This document shows, in pieces, positions 1-5,694 of a stretch of 5,694 nt of DNA. The stretch covers positions 1 through 5,694 of the forward strand of contig JANWKX010000077.1 in the NCBI GenBank assembly GCA_025451145.1. The letters run 5' to 3'. The notes beneath the pieces are model-generated. The model did not search any database, had not been told where the DNA came from, and worked only from the letters and a program-made list of their open reading frames with translations. Position 1 is the stretch's first letter. Every line of letters begins with the position of its first letter. A program made the translations under genes and the position numbers. This stretch comes from Vampirovibrionales bacterium. Lineage in GTDB: Bacteria; Cyanobacteriota; Vampirovibrionia; Vampirovibrionales; JAGQHJ01.

Positions 1-1052
1 GCGGTGGCACCCAGCTTCAGGTTGAAAACCACAACCTGGTCCAACGAGGCGACTTGGTTGCGACCTTGGTCTTTGAACGCCAGAAGTCTGGAGATATCGT
101 TCAGGGTCTTCCCCGGGTTGAAGAACTTCTGGAAGGCCGTAAATCCAAGGAAACTGCCATTTTGGCATCCTACGAAGCTGTTGCTGAGATTGAGTGGGAA
201 GAAGATGTTCCCAAGCTTTACTTAGTCAGCGAAGATCACGGCCGAGAGGAAGTCAGTGTTCCTGTGGGCGCGAACATCCTGGTTGAAGACAAAGAGCAAA
301 TCAAATTAGGGCAACCGTTAACGGATGGTAGCATTAACCCTCATGACATTCTGGAAATCCTCGGTGTCGAAGCGGTTCGACGCTACCTGGTGGATGAAGT
401 TCAGCGGGTTTACCGTTCTCAAGGTGTTGAAATCGCGGATAAGCACGTTGAGATTATTGTTCGCCAGATGTCCAAAAAGGTTAAAGTGGATGAATCGGGT
501 GATACCCGTCTGCTCCCTGGTGAGCTTCTCGATGAAAAGATTGTTCTGGAAGAAGCCGCTAAGGCCGAAGCAGAAGGCGGGCAACCACCGGAGTATCATC
601 CAGTCCTTCTGGGGATTACCAAAGCCAGCTTGAATACCGATAGCTTTATTTCAGCCGCCAGCTTCCAAGAAACCACCCGGGTTCTGACAGAAGCGGCTGT
701 GGAAGGCAAACTCGATATTCTGCGCGGCTTAAAAGAGAACGTGATTATCGGTCGTCTGATTCCTGCCGGAACAGGCTTCCCGCACTTTAAAGATGAGCGT
801 GAGGATATGCTGGAAGAGCAGGGCGCTGGTTCTCGCTTTACAGCTCGCAAACCTTCCGCCATTCTTGAAGAAATTGAAAGCATGTTCGGCTCACCAGAGA
901 TTTCCCAGGAAACCCTTGGCGAACTCGTTCTGGATGAAGAAGAGTTGATTGGGCATGGCGGTCATCACCAAGACTCTGAAGATGGTAATGAAGAGGCTGA
1001 GGACAACTCTTTCTTTGAAGATGAAGGCGCTGAGGACAGTGGCGAGTTCTAG
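1..1052 (+). CDS. rpoC: DNA-directed RNA polymerase subunit beta-prime, C-terminal part (5' end outside window)
   Basis: This is the C-terminal portion of the beta-prime chain of RNA polymerase, the large subunit that forms one side of the active-site cleft. The frame is open from base 3, so the gene begins upstream and the TTG at 54 is only an internal codon. About 349 residues are visible. Recognisable blocks in order are GDIVQGLPRVEELLEGR, LTDGSINPHDILEILG, VHxIIVRQM-type text (VEIIVRQMSKKVKVDESGD), LLGITKASLNTDSFISAASF, QETTRVLTEAAVEGK and LRGLKENVIIGRLIPAGTGF, which are conserved in nearly all bacterial beta-prime chains. The wording is closest to cyanobacterial beta-prime, where the gene is split and this half is called rpoC2; the window cannot show whether it is split here. 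A 90-residue tail follows GTGF, and its last 40 residues hold 17 Asp/Glu and no Lys/Arg. A terminator lies 36 bases after the stop, so this is the end of its transcription unit. Confidence 0.97.
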   Translation, partial: GGTQLQVENHNLVQRGDLVATLVFERQKSGDIVQGLPRVEELLEGRKSKETAILASYEAVAEIEWEEDVPKLYLVSEDHGREEVSVPVGANILVEDKEQIKLGQPLTDGSINPHDILEILGVEAVRRYLVDEVQRVYRSQGVEIADKHVEIIVRQMSKKVKVDESGDTRLLPGELLDEKIVLEEAAKAEAEGGQPPEYHPVLLGITKASLNTDSFISAASFQETTRVLTEAAVEGKLDILRGLKENVIIGRLIPAGTGFPHFKDEREDMLEEQGAGSRFTARKPSAILEEIESMFGSPEISQETLGELVLDEEELIGHGGHHQDSEDGNEEAEDNSFFEDEGAEDSGEF

Positions 1053-1087
1053 TACGCTTCTATTGCTTCAGTAAAAACTTAAAACGC

Positions 1088-1124
1088 TTAAAGGTCCCCG
1101 CTCTCAAAAGCTGGGGCCTTTTAA
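1088..1124 (+). terminator. Rho-independent terminator after the beta-prime gene
   Basis: AAAGG-T-CCCC-GCT on the left pairs with AGC-T-GGGG-CCTTT on the right, giving a GC-rich stem of about 12 pairs with two single-base T bulges and the six-base loop CTCAAA. The right arm runs into TTTT. It starts 36 bases after the beta-prime stop codon and would end that transcription unit. The T run is short, so some read-through is possible. Confidence 0.75.
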
Positions 1125-1248
1125 TAATGTCTTTTGGATTTAAAGTTTGTAGCCTAAACAGGATTCTAGAGGTCTCTTTACGGCATAAAAGCAGTAAAGA
1201 TATGTAAAACAAGGTTCCAATTAAATATCCCAGCACTATCGAGAGCTG

Positions 1249-1254
1249 TATAAT
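1249..1254 (+). promoter_or_regulatory. Probable -10 box for the prolyl oligopeptidase gene
   Basis: A perfect TATAAT lies in AT-rich DNA 59 bases before the chosen ATG at 1314 and well after the upstream terminator. No good -35 hexamer is seen 16-18 bases upstream, where the text is ATATCCCAG, so the promoter is either weak or needs an activator. It would give a leader of roughly 50 bases. Confidence 0.45.
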
Positions 1255-1297
1255 TTAAATTCAAATAATAAGCTTAATGCAATTTCAATATAGACAT

Positions 1298-1306
1298 AAA
1301 GGTGGG
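1298..1306 (+). promoter_or_regulatory. Shine-Dalgarno site that decides the oligopeptidase start
   Basis: AAAGGTGGG lies seven bases before the ATG at 1314, which is an ideal distance. A GTG at 1302 is in the same frame, but it falls inside this Shine-Dalgarno sequence and has no site of its own. The ATG at 1314 is therefore the better start. Confidence 0.7.
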
Positions 1307-1313
1307 TTGGACA

Positions 1314-3545
1314 ATGACAATCATTTTAGGGCACCATGGATTATCGCCATCACAAACGTACGTTAAAACGAGCACACCTTTGAATATGGATAACAGAGAA
1401 CTTGGAAAATCTGAGCCCAGTCCTTCTTTTGCTGTGCCTCATTCTTCAAAAGGTACGCTACCCTCTTTATCAAACGTCCGATTTGCGGCCATGGGACAAC
1501 TGCCGTTACCTCCGAAAGACCTTTCAATTGTTGAAAATCACCATGGGCAACAAATCGCCGATCCCTACCGTCCATTAGAAAATTTAGATTCACCACAAAC
1601 CATTAAATGGTGGAAAGCCCAGAACAAAAGGACCAAAGCGTTTTTGGCTCAAGCAAAGGCTGCTCGACAAGAAGCTATCCACTGGAATAAAGCCATCCGT
1701 AACTATACGCGAGAAGAACTGACAGAAGAATATGGCGGAAACTATTTCTTCTCTCGCCAAGCCGGCCTCGATCCACAACCCATCTATTACGTGAGACTGG
1801 GAGGAAAGGATGCCGAACCAAGAGTCCTCATTGATCCAAACACATTATCCCAAGATGGTACCGTGGCTTTAGATACCATGGATGTCAGCCCGAATGGCAA
1901 ACTGGTTGCTTACACGGTGAACGAAGCGGGTAGCGATTGGCAGACCATGCACTTTAGGGACGTTGAGACGGGTAAGGACGTTTATGAATCGTTAAACGAC
2001 CTACGGTTTACAGAAGCCACATGGGACGTCGATGGAAAAGGGGTTCTGTATGCGAAACCTTTGTCCAATGATAGCCAGCACTTTGCCGTCTACCACCATA
2101 CCCTCGGCACAGATCAATCCCAAGATGTTGAGGTTTATAAACGTCCTGATATCGAAAATTCCTTTGTTAGCGCTTTTCGTATTGAAGAAGATGACCCGTT
2201 TCTCTTTTTCTCCGTGTACAGTGGCACAAATCCTGAAAATGGCATCTATTGTCAAAAGCCGGGCGAAACCAAACTCACTGAAATTCTACCGCCGGAGGTT
2301 GCGACATTATCTCCTTTCTACAGGAGTGGTAATATAATTTATGCCACGACCGATTTAGATGCCCCTCGTCATCGTATCGTGGCCATAGATCTAACTCATC
2401 CTGAACCTGCAAGCTGGAGAACCGTTGTCCCGGAGAGCCAAAATGAAGCCCATAAACTACAATTAGCTAACGTTGCAGATGGGAAACTCATCGTGAAATG
2501 GTCAAAGGGCGGAGCGGATGCAATGGAAGTGTATACACTGGATGGCCAGCATGAAGCGGATGTTTCGATTCCCCTCGCATCAACCATAGATATGGGTCAA
2601 GTTCGGCCAACCGATAAGGAGTTTGAATTCTTTATTGGTGGCTATTTATCCCCGAGAGCACGTTATAAGTATAATGTCGCCCAGAACAAGCTTACGCTTG
2701 TTAAGAAAAGCGCTATTGCACGCGATCTAACCGATATTGCCGTCGTGGAGCGCCTCTATGCGACATCAAAAGATGGCACTAAAGTCCCCATGTGGGTCAT
2801 TCGCCCCAAAAATATGCCCAAGGATGGTTCATCGGCCACTTTACTCTATGGATACGGTGGCTTTAACGTTCCCTTGGAGCCAGGCTACTCTCTTGATATG
2901 GCCCATTGGGTCGAAAACGGCGGTGTCTATGTCGTTGCCAACCTTCGTGGTGGTGGCGAATTTGGAAAAACTTGGTATGACAATGGCCGTTTAAGCCACA
3001 AACAAAATGTGTTTGATGACTTCGCGGCTTGCGCCGAGGAATTGATTAAACAAGGCTATACCCAGCCTAAACGACTTGCCATCGAAGGCGGATCAAATGG
3101 TGGGTTACTCACAGCCGCAACATCTCAGCAATATCCAGAGCTGTTTGGTGCAGTGATTTCTGAAGTTCCCGTCACGGATATGCTGCGCTTTCAGACCAAT
3201 AATTATGGAGCAGCCTGGATGTCCGATTATGGGAACCCAGCCATAAAAGCGGATTTTGAAACGGCCATCAAGTATTCCCCACTTCATAACGTTCAGCCGG
3301 CCCAAACGATTAAATATCCACCGACGCTAATTTTGACCGGGGATCATGATGATCGGGTTGCCCCATGGCATGCGTTTAAGTGGGCCGCAACCCGTCAAGC
3401 CCAAGGACAGCTGGATAATACCTATCTCAGAGTTGAAGAGCGTGCTGGTCATGGGGCAGGCAAGCCCACCAAAAAGATCATTGAGGAAAGTGCGGATATA
3501 TACGCATTTCTCGTCAAAGCCCTTGGCCCGTTACGGACGAAGTGA
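1314..3545 (+). CDS. Prolyl oligopeptidase, serine peptidase family S9A
   Basis: This predicted peptidase cleaves short peptides on the carboxyl side of proline. Started at ATG 1314 it has 743 residues, slightly longer than the usual 700 or so. The N-terminal hallmark HGQQIADPYRPLENL is at residues 77-91. A central region with no strong motif matches the seven-bladed propeller that filters substrates, and the alpha/beta hydrolase domain runs from about 483 to the end. It contains YGYGGFN (512-518), RGGGEFG (545-551) and GGSNGG with nucleophile Ser594. Trp635 and Tyr639 match the proline-binding residues W595 and Y599 of the porcine enzyme. GDHDDRV carries Asp679 and Arg681, and GHGAGKPT carries His713. 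Ser, Asp and His are spaced much as in the porcine enzyme (554, 641, 680). DHDDRV, GHGAGKPT and KYSPLHNV favour prolyl oligopeptidase over oligopeptidase B. The first 60 or so residues are extra, polar and not a signal peptide, so a cytoplasmic location is the simplest reading. A later ATG at 1491 would remove the extension but lacks a ribosome site. Confidence 0.95.
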   Translation: MTIILGHHGLSPSQTYVKTSTPLNMDNRELGKSEPSPSFAVPHSSKGTLPSLSNVRFAAMGQLPLPPKDLSIVENHHGQQIADPYRPLENLDSPQTIKWWKAQNKRTKAFLAQAKAARQEAIHWNKAIRNYTREELTEEYGGNYFFSRQAGLDPQPIYYVRLGGKDAEPRVLIDPNTLSQDGTVALDTMDVSPNGKLVAYTVNEAGSDWQTMHFRDVETGKDVYESLNDLRFTEATWDVDGKGVLYAKPLSNDSQHFAVYHHTLGTDQSQDVEVYKRPDIENSFVSAFRIEEDDPFLFFSVYSGTNPENGIYCQKPGETKLTEILPPEVATLSPFYRSGNIIYATTDLDAPRHRIVAIDLTHPEPASWRTVVPESQNEAHKLQLANVADGKLIVKWSKGGADAMEVYTLDGQHEADVSIPLASTIDMGQVRPTDKEFEFFIGGYLSPRARYKYNVAQNKLTLVKKSAIARDLTDIAVVERLYATSKDGTKVPMWVIRPKNMPKDGSSATLLYGYGGFNVPLEPGYSLDMAHWVENGGVYVVANLRGGGEFGKTWYDNGRLSHKQNVFDDFAACAEELIKQGYTQPKRLAIEGGSNGGLLTAATSQQYPELFGAVISEVPVTDMLRFQTNNYGAAWMSDYGNPAIKADFETAIKYSPLHNVQPAQTIKYPPTLILTGDHDDRVAPWHAFKWAATRQAQGQLDNTYLRVEERAGHGAGKPTKKIIEESADIYAFLVKALGPLRTK

Positions 3546-3615
3546 TCGCAATTTTAGGTCTGGCTACGGTTTAGTTTAATCGGCTTTTGCCTTCTCAATG
3601 TTTTGGCAGCAACTT

Positions 3616-3620
3616 AGAAG
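3616..3620 (+). promoter_or_regulatory. Weak Shine-Dalgarno site for the methyltransferase gene
   Basis: AGAAG sits eight bases before the ATG at 3629. It is partial, but it is the only site nearby at a suitable distance. It supports ATG 3629 over the in-frame TTG at 3587, which would add 14 residues (including three Cys) unlike a normal N-terminus. Confidence 0.45.
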
Positions 3621-3628
3621 TGTTTTGT

Positions 3629-4402
3629 ATGATAATCAAGCCAGCCCTCTTTGGTCCCCGCCCCATTACCTTTCGAGGCAATCAGACTCGGCAATATCCG
3701 GAGCTGTATGATAAAAGCCAACCAAGAGGACATGGAAGTAACCCTAATTACGGCTTTAACCCAGGTCGAAACAACTTCGATCCGTTTGTCAAATCGGTTT
3801 TAAAACAATTCGTCCCCTCGGGTGGGAATGTTCTAGAGGTTGGATGCCATACTGGGAATAACCTTCTGGAAATGGCCAAGGATTACCATCTGTTCGGGCT
3901 TGATCTGGAGCAACTCTCCCTCGATACTATACGTAAAAAGGGGCATCAAAGATCTGGTTTAAAGCCCTTTGATGTGGCTGTTTGGGATATTTTTGAGCAA
4001 GGCACACTTCCACCTGAGTGGGCAGAGCAAAATGTTAAATTTAACGCCGTTTATGCCGTCCAGACGTTTAATCACTGCGATGATCAAACGTTTATACGCA
4101 CCATGCAGCAACTAAAAAATCACTTACAGCCCGGTGCAGTGGTTATCTTTACGAATTATGATGATGTTGGGTTCACAGATCCCTCAAAAGCTGTGTTTGG
4201 CGGAAGTTATCCTCATAGCCGTGACGTCCTTCAACATGCGTTTAAAGGGTATCGACTGCTTCAGACACAGCCCTTCAGGCGGGATGATGATACCTATGAA
4301 GGCGGATTGGATTACTGGTCAGTCAAAGGGTTTAAAGAAATTACCGATTACCTGTCCGATCATCTAACCTGGTACGTGTATCAACTTCCCGCGAATCAAT
4401 AA
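3629..4402 (+). CDS. Class I SAM-dependent methyltransferase, substrate unknown
   Basis: This is a 257-residue soluble enzyme predicted to transfer a methyl group from S-adenosylmethionine. The Rossmann-fold signature is clear: motif I VLEVGCHTGNN at residues 68-78 binds the cofactor, and Asp92 in FGLDLEQ is in the position that normally holds the ribose hydroxyls. NAVYAVQTFNHCDD (139-152) fits strand 4 and the following loop, and LQPGAVVIF (from 166) fits the strand 5 region. This layout matches the broad Methyltransf_11/25 groups, which act on small molecules, lipids, quinones or proteins; nothing seen here chooses among them. The first 17 residues (MIIKPALFGPRPITFRG) are a short basic leader before the YPELYDK segment where family-like sequence begins. 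The gene starts 83 bases after the oligopeptidase stop with no terminator between, so co-transcription is possible. A hairpin overlaps its stop codon. Confidence 0.85.
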   Translation: MIIKPALFGPRPITFRGNQTRQYPELYDKSQPRGHGSNPNYGFNPGRNNFDPFVKSVLKQFVPSGGNVLEVGCHTGNNLLEMAKDYHLFGLDLEQLSLDTIRKKGHQRSGLKPFDVAVWDIFEQGTLPPEWAEQNVKFNAVYAVQTFNHCDDQTFIRTMQQLKNHLQPGAVVIFTNYDDVGFTDPSKAVFGGSYPHSRDVLQHAFKGYRLLQTQPFRRDDDTYEGGLDYWSVKGFKEITDYLSDHLTWYVYQLPANQ

Positions 4403-4434
4403 TTGATGATTGATTCGCTCCTCAAACGTTTTTT
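4391..4434 (+). terminator. Hairpin overlapping the methyltransferase stop, possible terminator
   Basis: GCGAATCAAT (4391-4400) and ATTGATTCGC (4409-4418) form a perfect 10-bp stem with an eight-base loop, and the TAA stop at 4400-4402 lies at the edge of the loop. A run of six T follows at 4429-4434, ten bases after the stem, which is farther than in a classic terminator, and the stem is only moderately GC-rich. It may end transcription weakly, protect the 3' end of the mRNA, or be an operator-like palindrome. Confidence 0.5.
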
Positions 4435-4548
4435 CAGTATTTAATCATGAATTAGCTCAATATTAGACTGTATATACACCTAATGAGCGAAACCATGAGT
4501 GTCGTTCCATTTTTATAAAACCCTTTTTAAAGCTCCGGCAATTTTTAA

Positions 4549-4575
4549 TTGCATCAAGAATTACATTGTTATACA
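4549..4575 (+). promoter_or_regulatory. Possible promoter for the 255-residue orphan gene
   Basis: TTGCAT (4549-4554) and TATACA (4570-4575) resemble -35 and -10 boxes, but the spacing is only 15 bases. Transcription would begin about 35 bases before the ATG at 4618. The gap 4403-4617 is AT-rich and offers other weak -10-like sites (TATAAA at 4514, TATATA at 4471), so this assignment is tentative. Confidence 0.25.
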
Positions 4576-4598
4576 ACTAATAAATCTATTTATGTTGT

Positions 4599-4606
4599 GA
4601 GAGAGG
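4599..4606 (+). promoter_or_regulatory. Shine-Dalgarno site for the 255-residue orphan gene
   Basis: GAGAGAGG ends 11 bases before the ATG at 4618, a slightly long but usable distance. It supports ATG 4618 over the in-frame TTG at 4549, which has no ribosome site and lies in AT-rich, promoter-like DNA. Confidence 0.5.
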
Positions 4607-4617
4607 CCCTTTACAAA

Positions 4618-5385
4618 ATGAAAATTAACCCAACAGCTGGTCTTCAACCAGTATCAATCGCTAGTTTTAAGCTTATTCATCCCACAATCCAACCTCGATT
4701 TTCATCTCTTCGATCTCCATCTGAGAAGCAGGTCCGTACGCTTGATGAAATGGTCGCTGCTCGTATCGCAACAGCATCCCCACTTGATCAGATATTTTTG
4801 TCCACCAGAACACCTGCATTAACTCGTGAAATTCGTGCCCAACAGTTGGTACTATCTGCAGAAAAGGAATTTGTGAAGGGCAATCCCAATCCTGATGACT
4901 TAAACCTGCTTGCGAAGCTTGAATCCAAATATCTACTGGCTATTGCCATCTACAAAACGTTGCCCCTTCCACCCCGTAATGAAATCATTAATGGCCAGCC
5001 AACAGGCATGTACATATACCACGCTGAAGCCATTGATAAACTGGCTGTGATCAAGGATCGCCAGGTGAGCAACGCACGCTCCCTTGAAGAAAAACGGCTA
5101 GCTGCAGAACAGTTAAAGGATATTCTGGAAATCAATTTAAAGATTTCACCCCTAGTCTACCGGCCGGAAAGCTGGGTCAGCCGAATTAGAAAAGATTTGA
5201 TGCAAGCCTATGGGGCCTTGGGTATGGAGAAAGAACGTGCAGCCATTGCAGAACAGGTGAGAGCTGATGATATTCGACAGTTAGCAGAACAAGCTCACTG
5301 GGCATTGGGCATCTCAGAGGATCAAGCCTCCCAGGCATTACGCCAACTTGCTGAAGGCCAAGAGAAATCCGATTCAGGCAATTAA
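4618..5385 (+). CDS. Hypothetical helical protein, possibly TPR-like
   Basis: I do not recognise this 255-residue protein. It has no signal peptide, no membrane segment and no cysteine, and only two tryptophans (186, 228). Residues 1-40 are rich in Pro, Ser and basic residues and look disordered (MKINPTAGLQPVSIASF at the start). From about 41 on, the sequence looks almost entirely helical: 66-88, 92-115, 134-146, 155-173, 184-224 and 232-248. The stretch RKDLMQAYGALGMEKERAAI (191-210) reads like the second helix of a TPR unit followed by the next first helix, and LESKYLLAIAIYKTLP (101-116) is similar in style. An alpha-solenoid or TPR-like scaffold that binds another protein is therefore a reasonable guess, not a demonstrated fold. 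No catalytic motif is visible. It follows the methyltransferase after a 215-base gap with a hairpin and so probably has its own promoter. A symmetric terminator lies 25 bases after its stop. Confidence 0.75.
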   Translation: MKINPTAGLQPVSIASFKLIHPTIQPRFSSLRSPSEKQVRTLDEMVAARIATASPLDQIFLSTRTPALTREIRAQQLVLSAEKEFVKGNPNPDDLNLLAKLESKYLLAIAIYKTLPLPPRNEIINGQPTGMYIYHAEAIDKLAVIKDRQVSNARSLEEKRLAAEQLKDILEINLKISPLVYRPESWVSRIRKDLMQAYGALGMEKERAAIAEQVRADDIRQLAEQAHWALGISEDQASQALRQLAEGQEKSDSGN

Positions 5386-5410
5386 GCCTCTTATTATCAA
5401 TATGCAAAAC

Positions 5411-5442
5411 AAAGAGACCTGTGTATTCCGATAGGTCTCTTT
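5411..5442. terminator. Bidirectional terminator between convergent genes
   Basis: AAAGAGACCT (5411-5420) and AGGTCTCTTT (5433-5442) make a perfect 10-bp stem around a 12-base loop. It lies between the stop of the plus-strand orphan gene (5385) and the stop of the minus-strand omega-like gene (5479). Read on the minus strand, the stem runs into TTTGTTTTG, the better T-rich tail. On the plus strand the tail is only TTT then GCATTG. It probably serves both genes and works best for the minus-strand one. Confidence 0.8.
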
Positions 5443-5478
5443 GCATTGATTCAATTTTAGTCTTGAAATGGCTGGGTC

Positions 5479-5694
5479 TTAACCAATTAAACCATCGCCG
5501 ATATCGATTTCACTGGCTTTCATAATCAAAGCCTGATAAATCACCTTCTCCAAAGAAGTGTTGTTGCCACCGCCAGTGGAAAATAAGTCTTCTTCAGCCT
5601 TGGTCCGTGCATCTTCGAGCAAACGCTTGGCCAAGTCAGAGACTTCAAGCACCAAGGCGTATTTGTTATCCACGGTCTCGTTCAAGTCTGAAGC
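5479..5694 (-). CDS. rpoZ: Probable RNA polymerase omega subunit (5' end outside window)
   Basis: Omega is the small subunit that helps beta-prime fold and assemble into RNA polymerase. The minus-strand frame is open to the window edge, so 71 residues are visible and the TTG at 5685 is probably an internal codon (Leu in ASDLNETVDNKY). The block DNKYALVLEVSDLAKRLLED matches the omega pattern N-[RK]-[FY]-x-LV-x-x-A-x-RAK-x-L. LEKVIYQALIMKASEI matches the later K-P/V-x-x-A-I/L-x-E-x-A helix. Between them lies a longer polar loop with STGGGNNTS, and the protein ends soon after in IDIGDGLIG. Length and order fit omega, usually 65-100 residues, but the family is short and diverges quickly, so the call is likely rather than certain. 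The gene converges with the plus-strand orphan gene and its terminator is 36 bases past the stop. Confidence 0.7.
   Translation of the reverse strand, partial: ASDLNETVDNKYALVLEVSDLAKRLLEDARTKAEEDLFSTGGGNNTSLEKVIYQALIMKASEIDIGDGLIG

Noticed and set aside
318..883. Open frames on the minus strand inside the beta-prime gene.
   Set aside because: They lie wholly within strongly conserved plus-strand coding sequence, and their translations match nothing recognisable.
3345..3354. Repeated GATCATGATGATC-like text that resembles a palindromic site.
   Set aside because: It encodes the conserved DHDDR residues of the peptidase active site, so the coding constraint explains it.
3546..3628. A possible terminator or promoter between the oligopeptidase and the methyltransferase.
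   Set aside because: No stable GC-rich hairpin with a T run is visible, and only vague TTTAAT-like text could serve as a -10 box.
1314..4402. A prolyl oligopeptidase next to a methyltransferase, recalling peptide natural-product clusters with a POP macrocyclase.
   Set aside because: No precursor peptide, transporter or other maturation enzyme is visible. The methyltransferase is a generic class I enzyme, and the peptidase reads as an ordinary S9A hydrolase.
4549..4617. An upstream TTG start for the orphan gene adding 23 residues.
   Set aside because: It has no ribosome site, the DNA is AT-rich like the gap, and the ATG at 4618 follows a GAGAGAGG site.
5186..5446. A minus-strand frame across the end of the orphan gene and the convergent terminator.
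   Set aside because: It would begin beyond the terminator hairpin and read back through it. The translation has no family resemblance, and the overlapping plus-strand gene explains the open frame.

Overview
The window is ordinary bacterial chromosome of moderate GC, near the high forties by eye. It carries five protein genes: two partial RNA polymerase subunit genes at the edges and three complete accessory genes between them. The left-edge beta-prime fragment reads like the cyanobacterial type (for example VRQMSKKVKVDESGDTRLLPGE followed by LLGITKASLNTDSFISAASF). The omega-like protein on the right is not close to the omega of photosynthetic cyanobacteria as I remember it. Together with the short leaders on the accessory proteins, this suggests a non-photosynthetic relative of the cyanobacteria (Vampirovibrionia/Melainabacteria). 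That placement is an inference, not a demonstrated assignment.

Layout. Bases 1-1052 (+) hold the C-terminal third of a beta-prime chain, ending in an acidic tail and followed by a rho-independent terminator at 1088-1124. A 261-base gap contains a likely -10 box and a good Shine-Dalgarno site. Next come a prolyl oligopeptidase (1314-3545, +) with its full catalytic machinery and, 83 bases later, a class I SAM-dependent methyltransferase (3629-4402, +). No terminator is visible between these two, so they may be co-transcribed. A perfect 10-bp hairpin overlaps the methyltransferase stop codon. After a 215-base AT-rich gap lies an unrecognised helical protein of 255 residues (4618-5385, +). A symmetric hairpin at 5411-5442 then separates it from a convergent minus-strand gene that runs off the right edge and is probably the omega subunit, rpoZ.

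How they fit together. The beta-prime and omega genes make parts of the same enzyme, but they lie on opposite strands with three unrelated genes between them. The oligopeptidase and methyltransferase are both predicted to be soluble, and nothing in the sequence gives their substrates. The three accessory proteins share an odd trait: each begins with a short, probably disordered, non-hydrophobic leader that is not a signal peptide. I found no mobile element, CRISPR array, rRNA or tRNA, and no convincing new multi-gene system.
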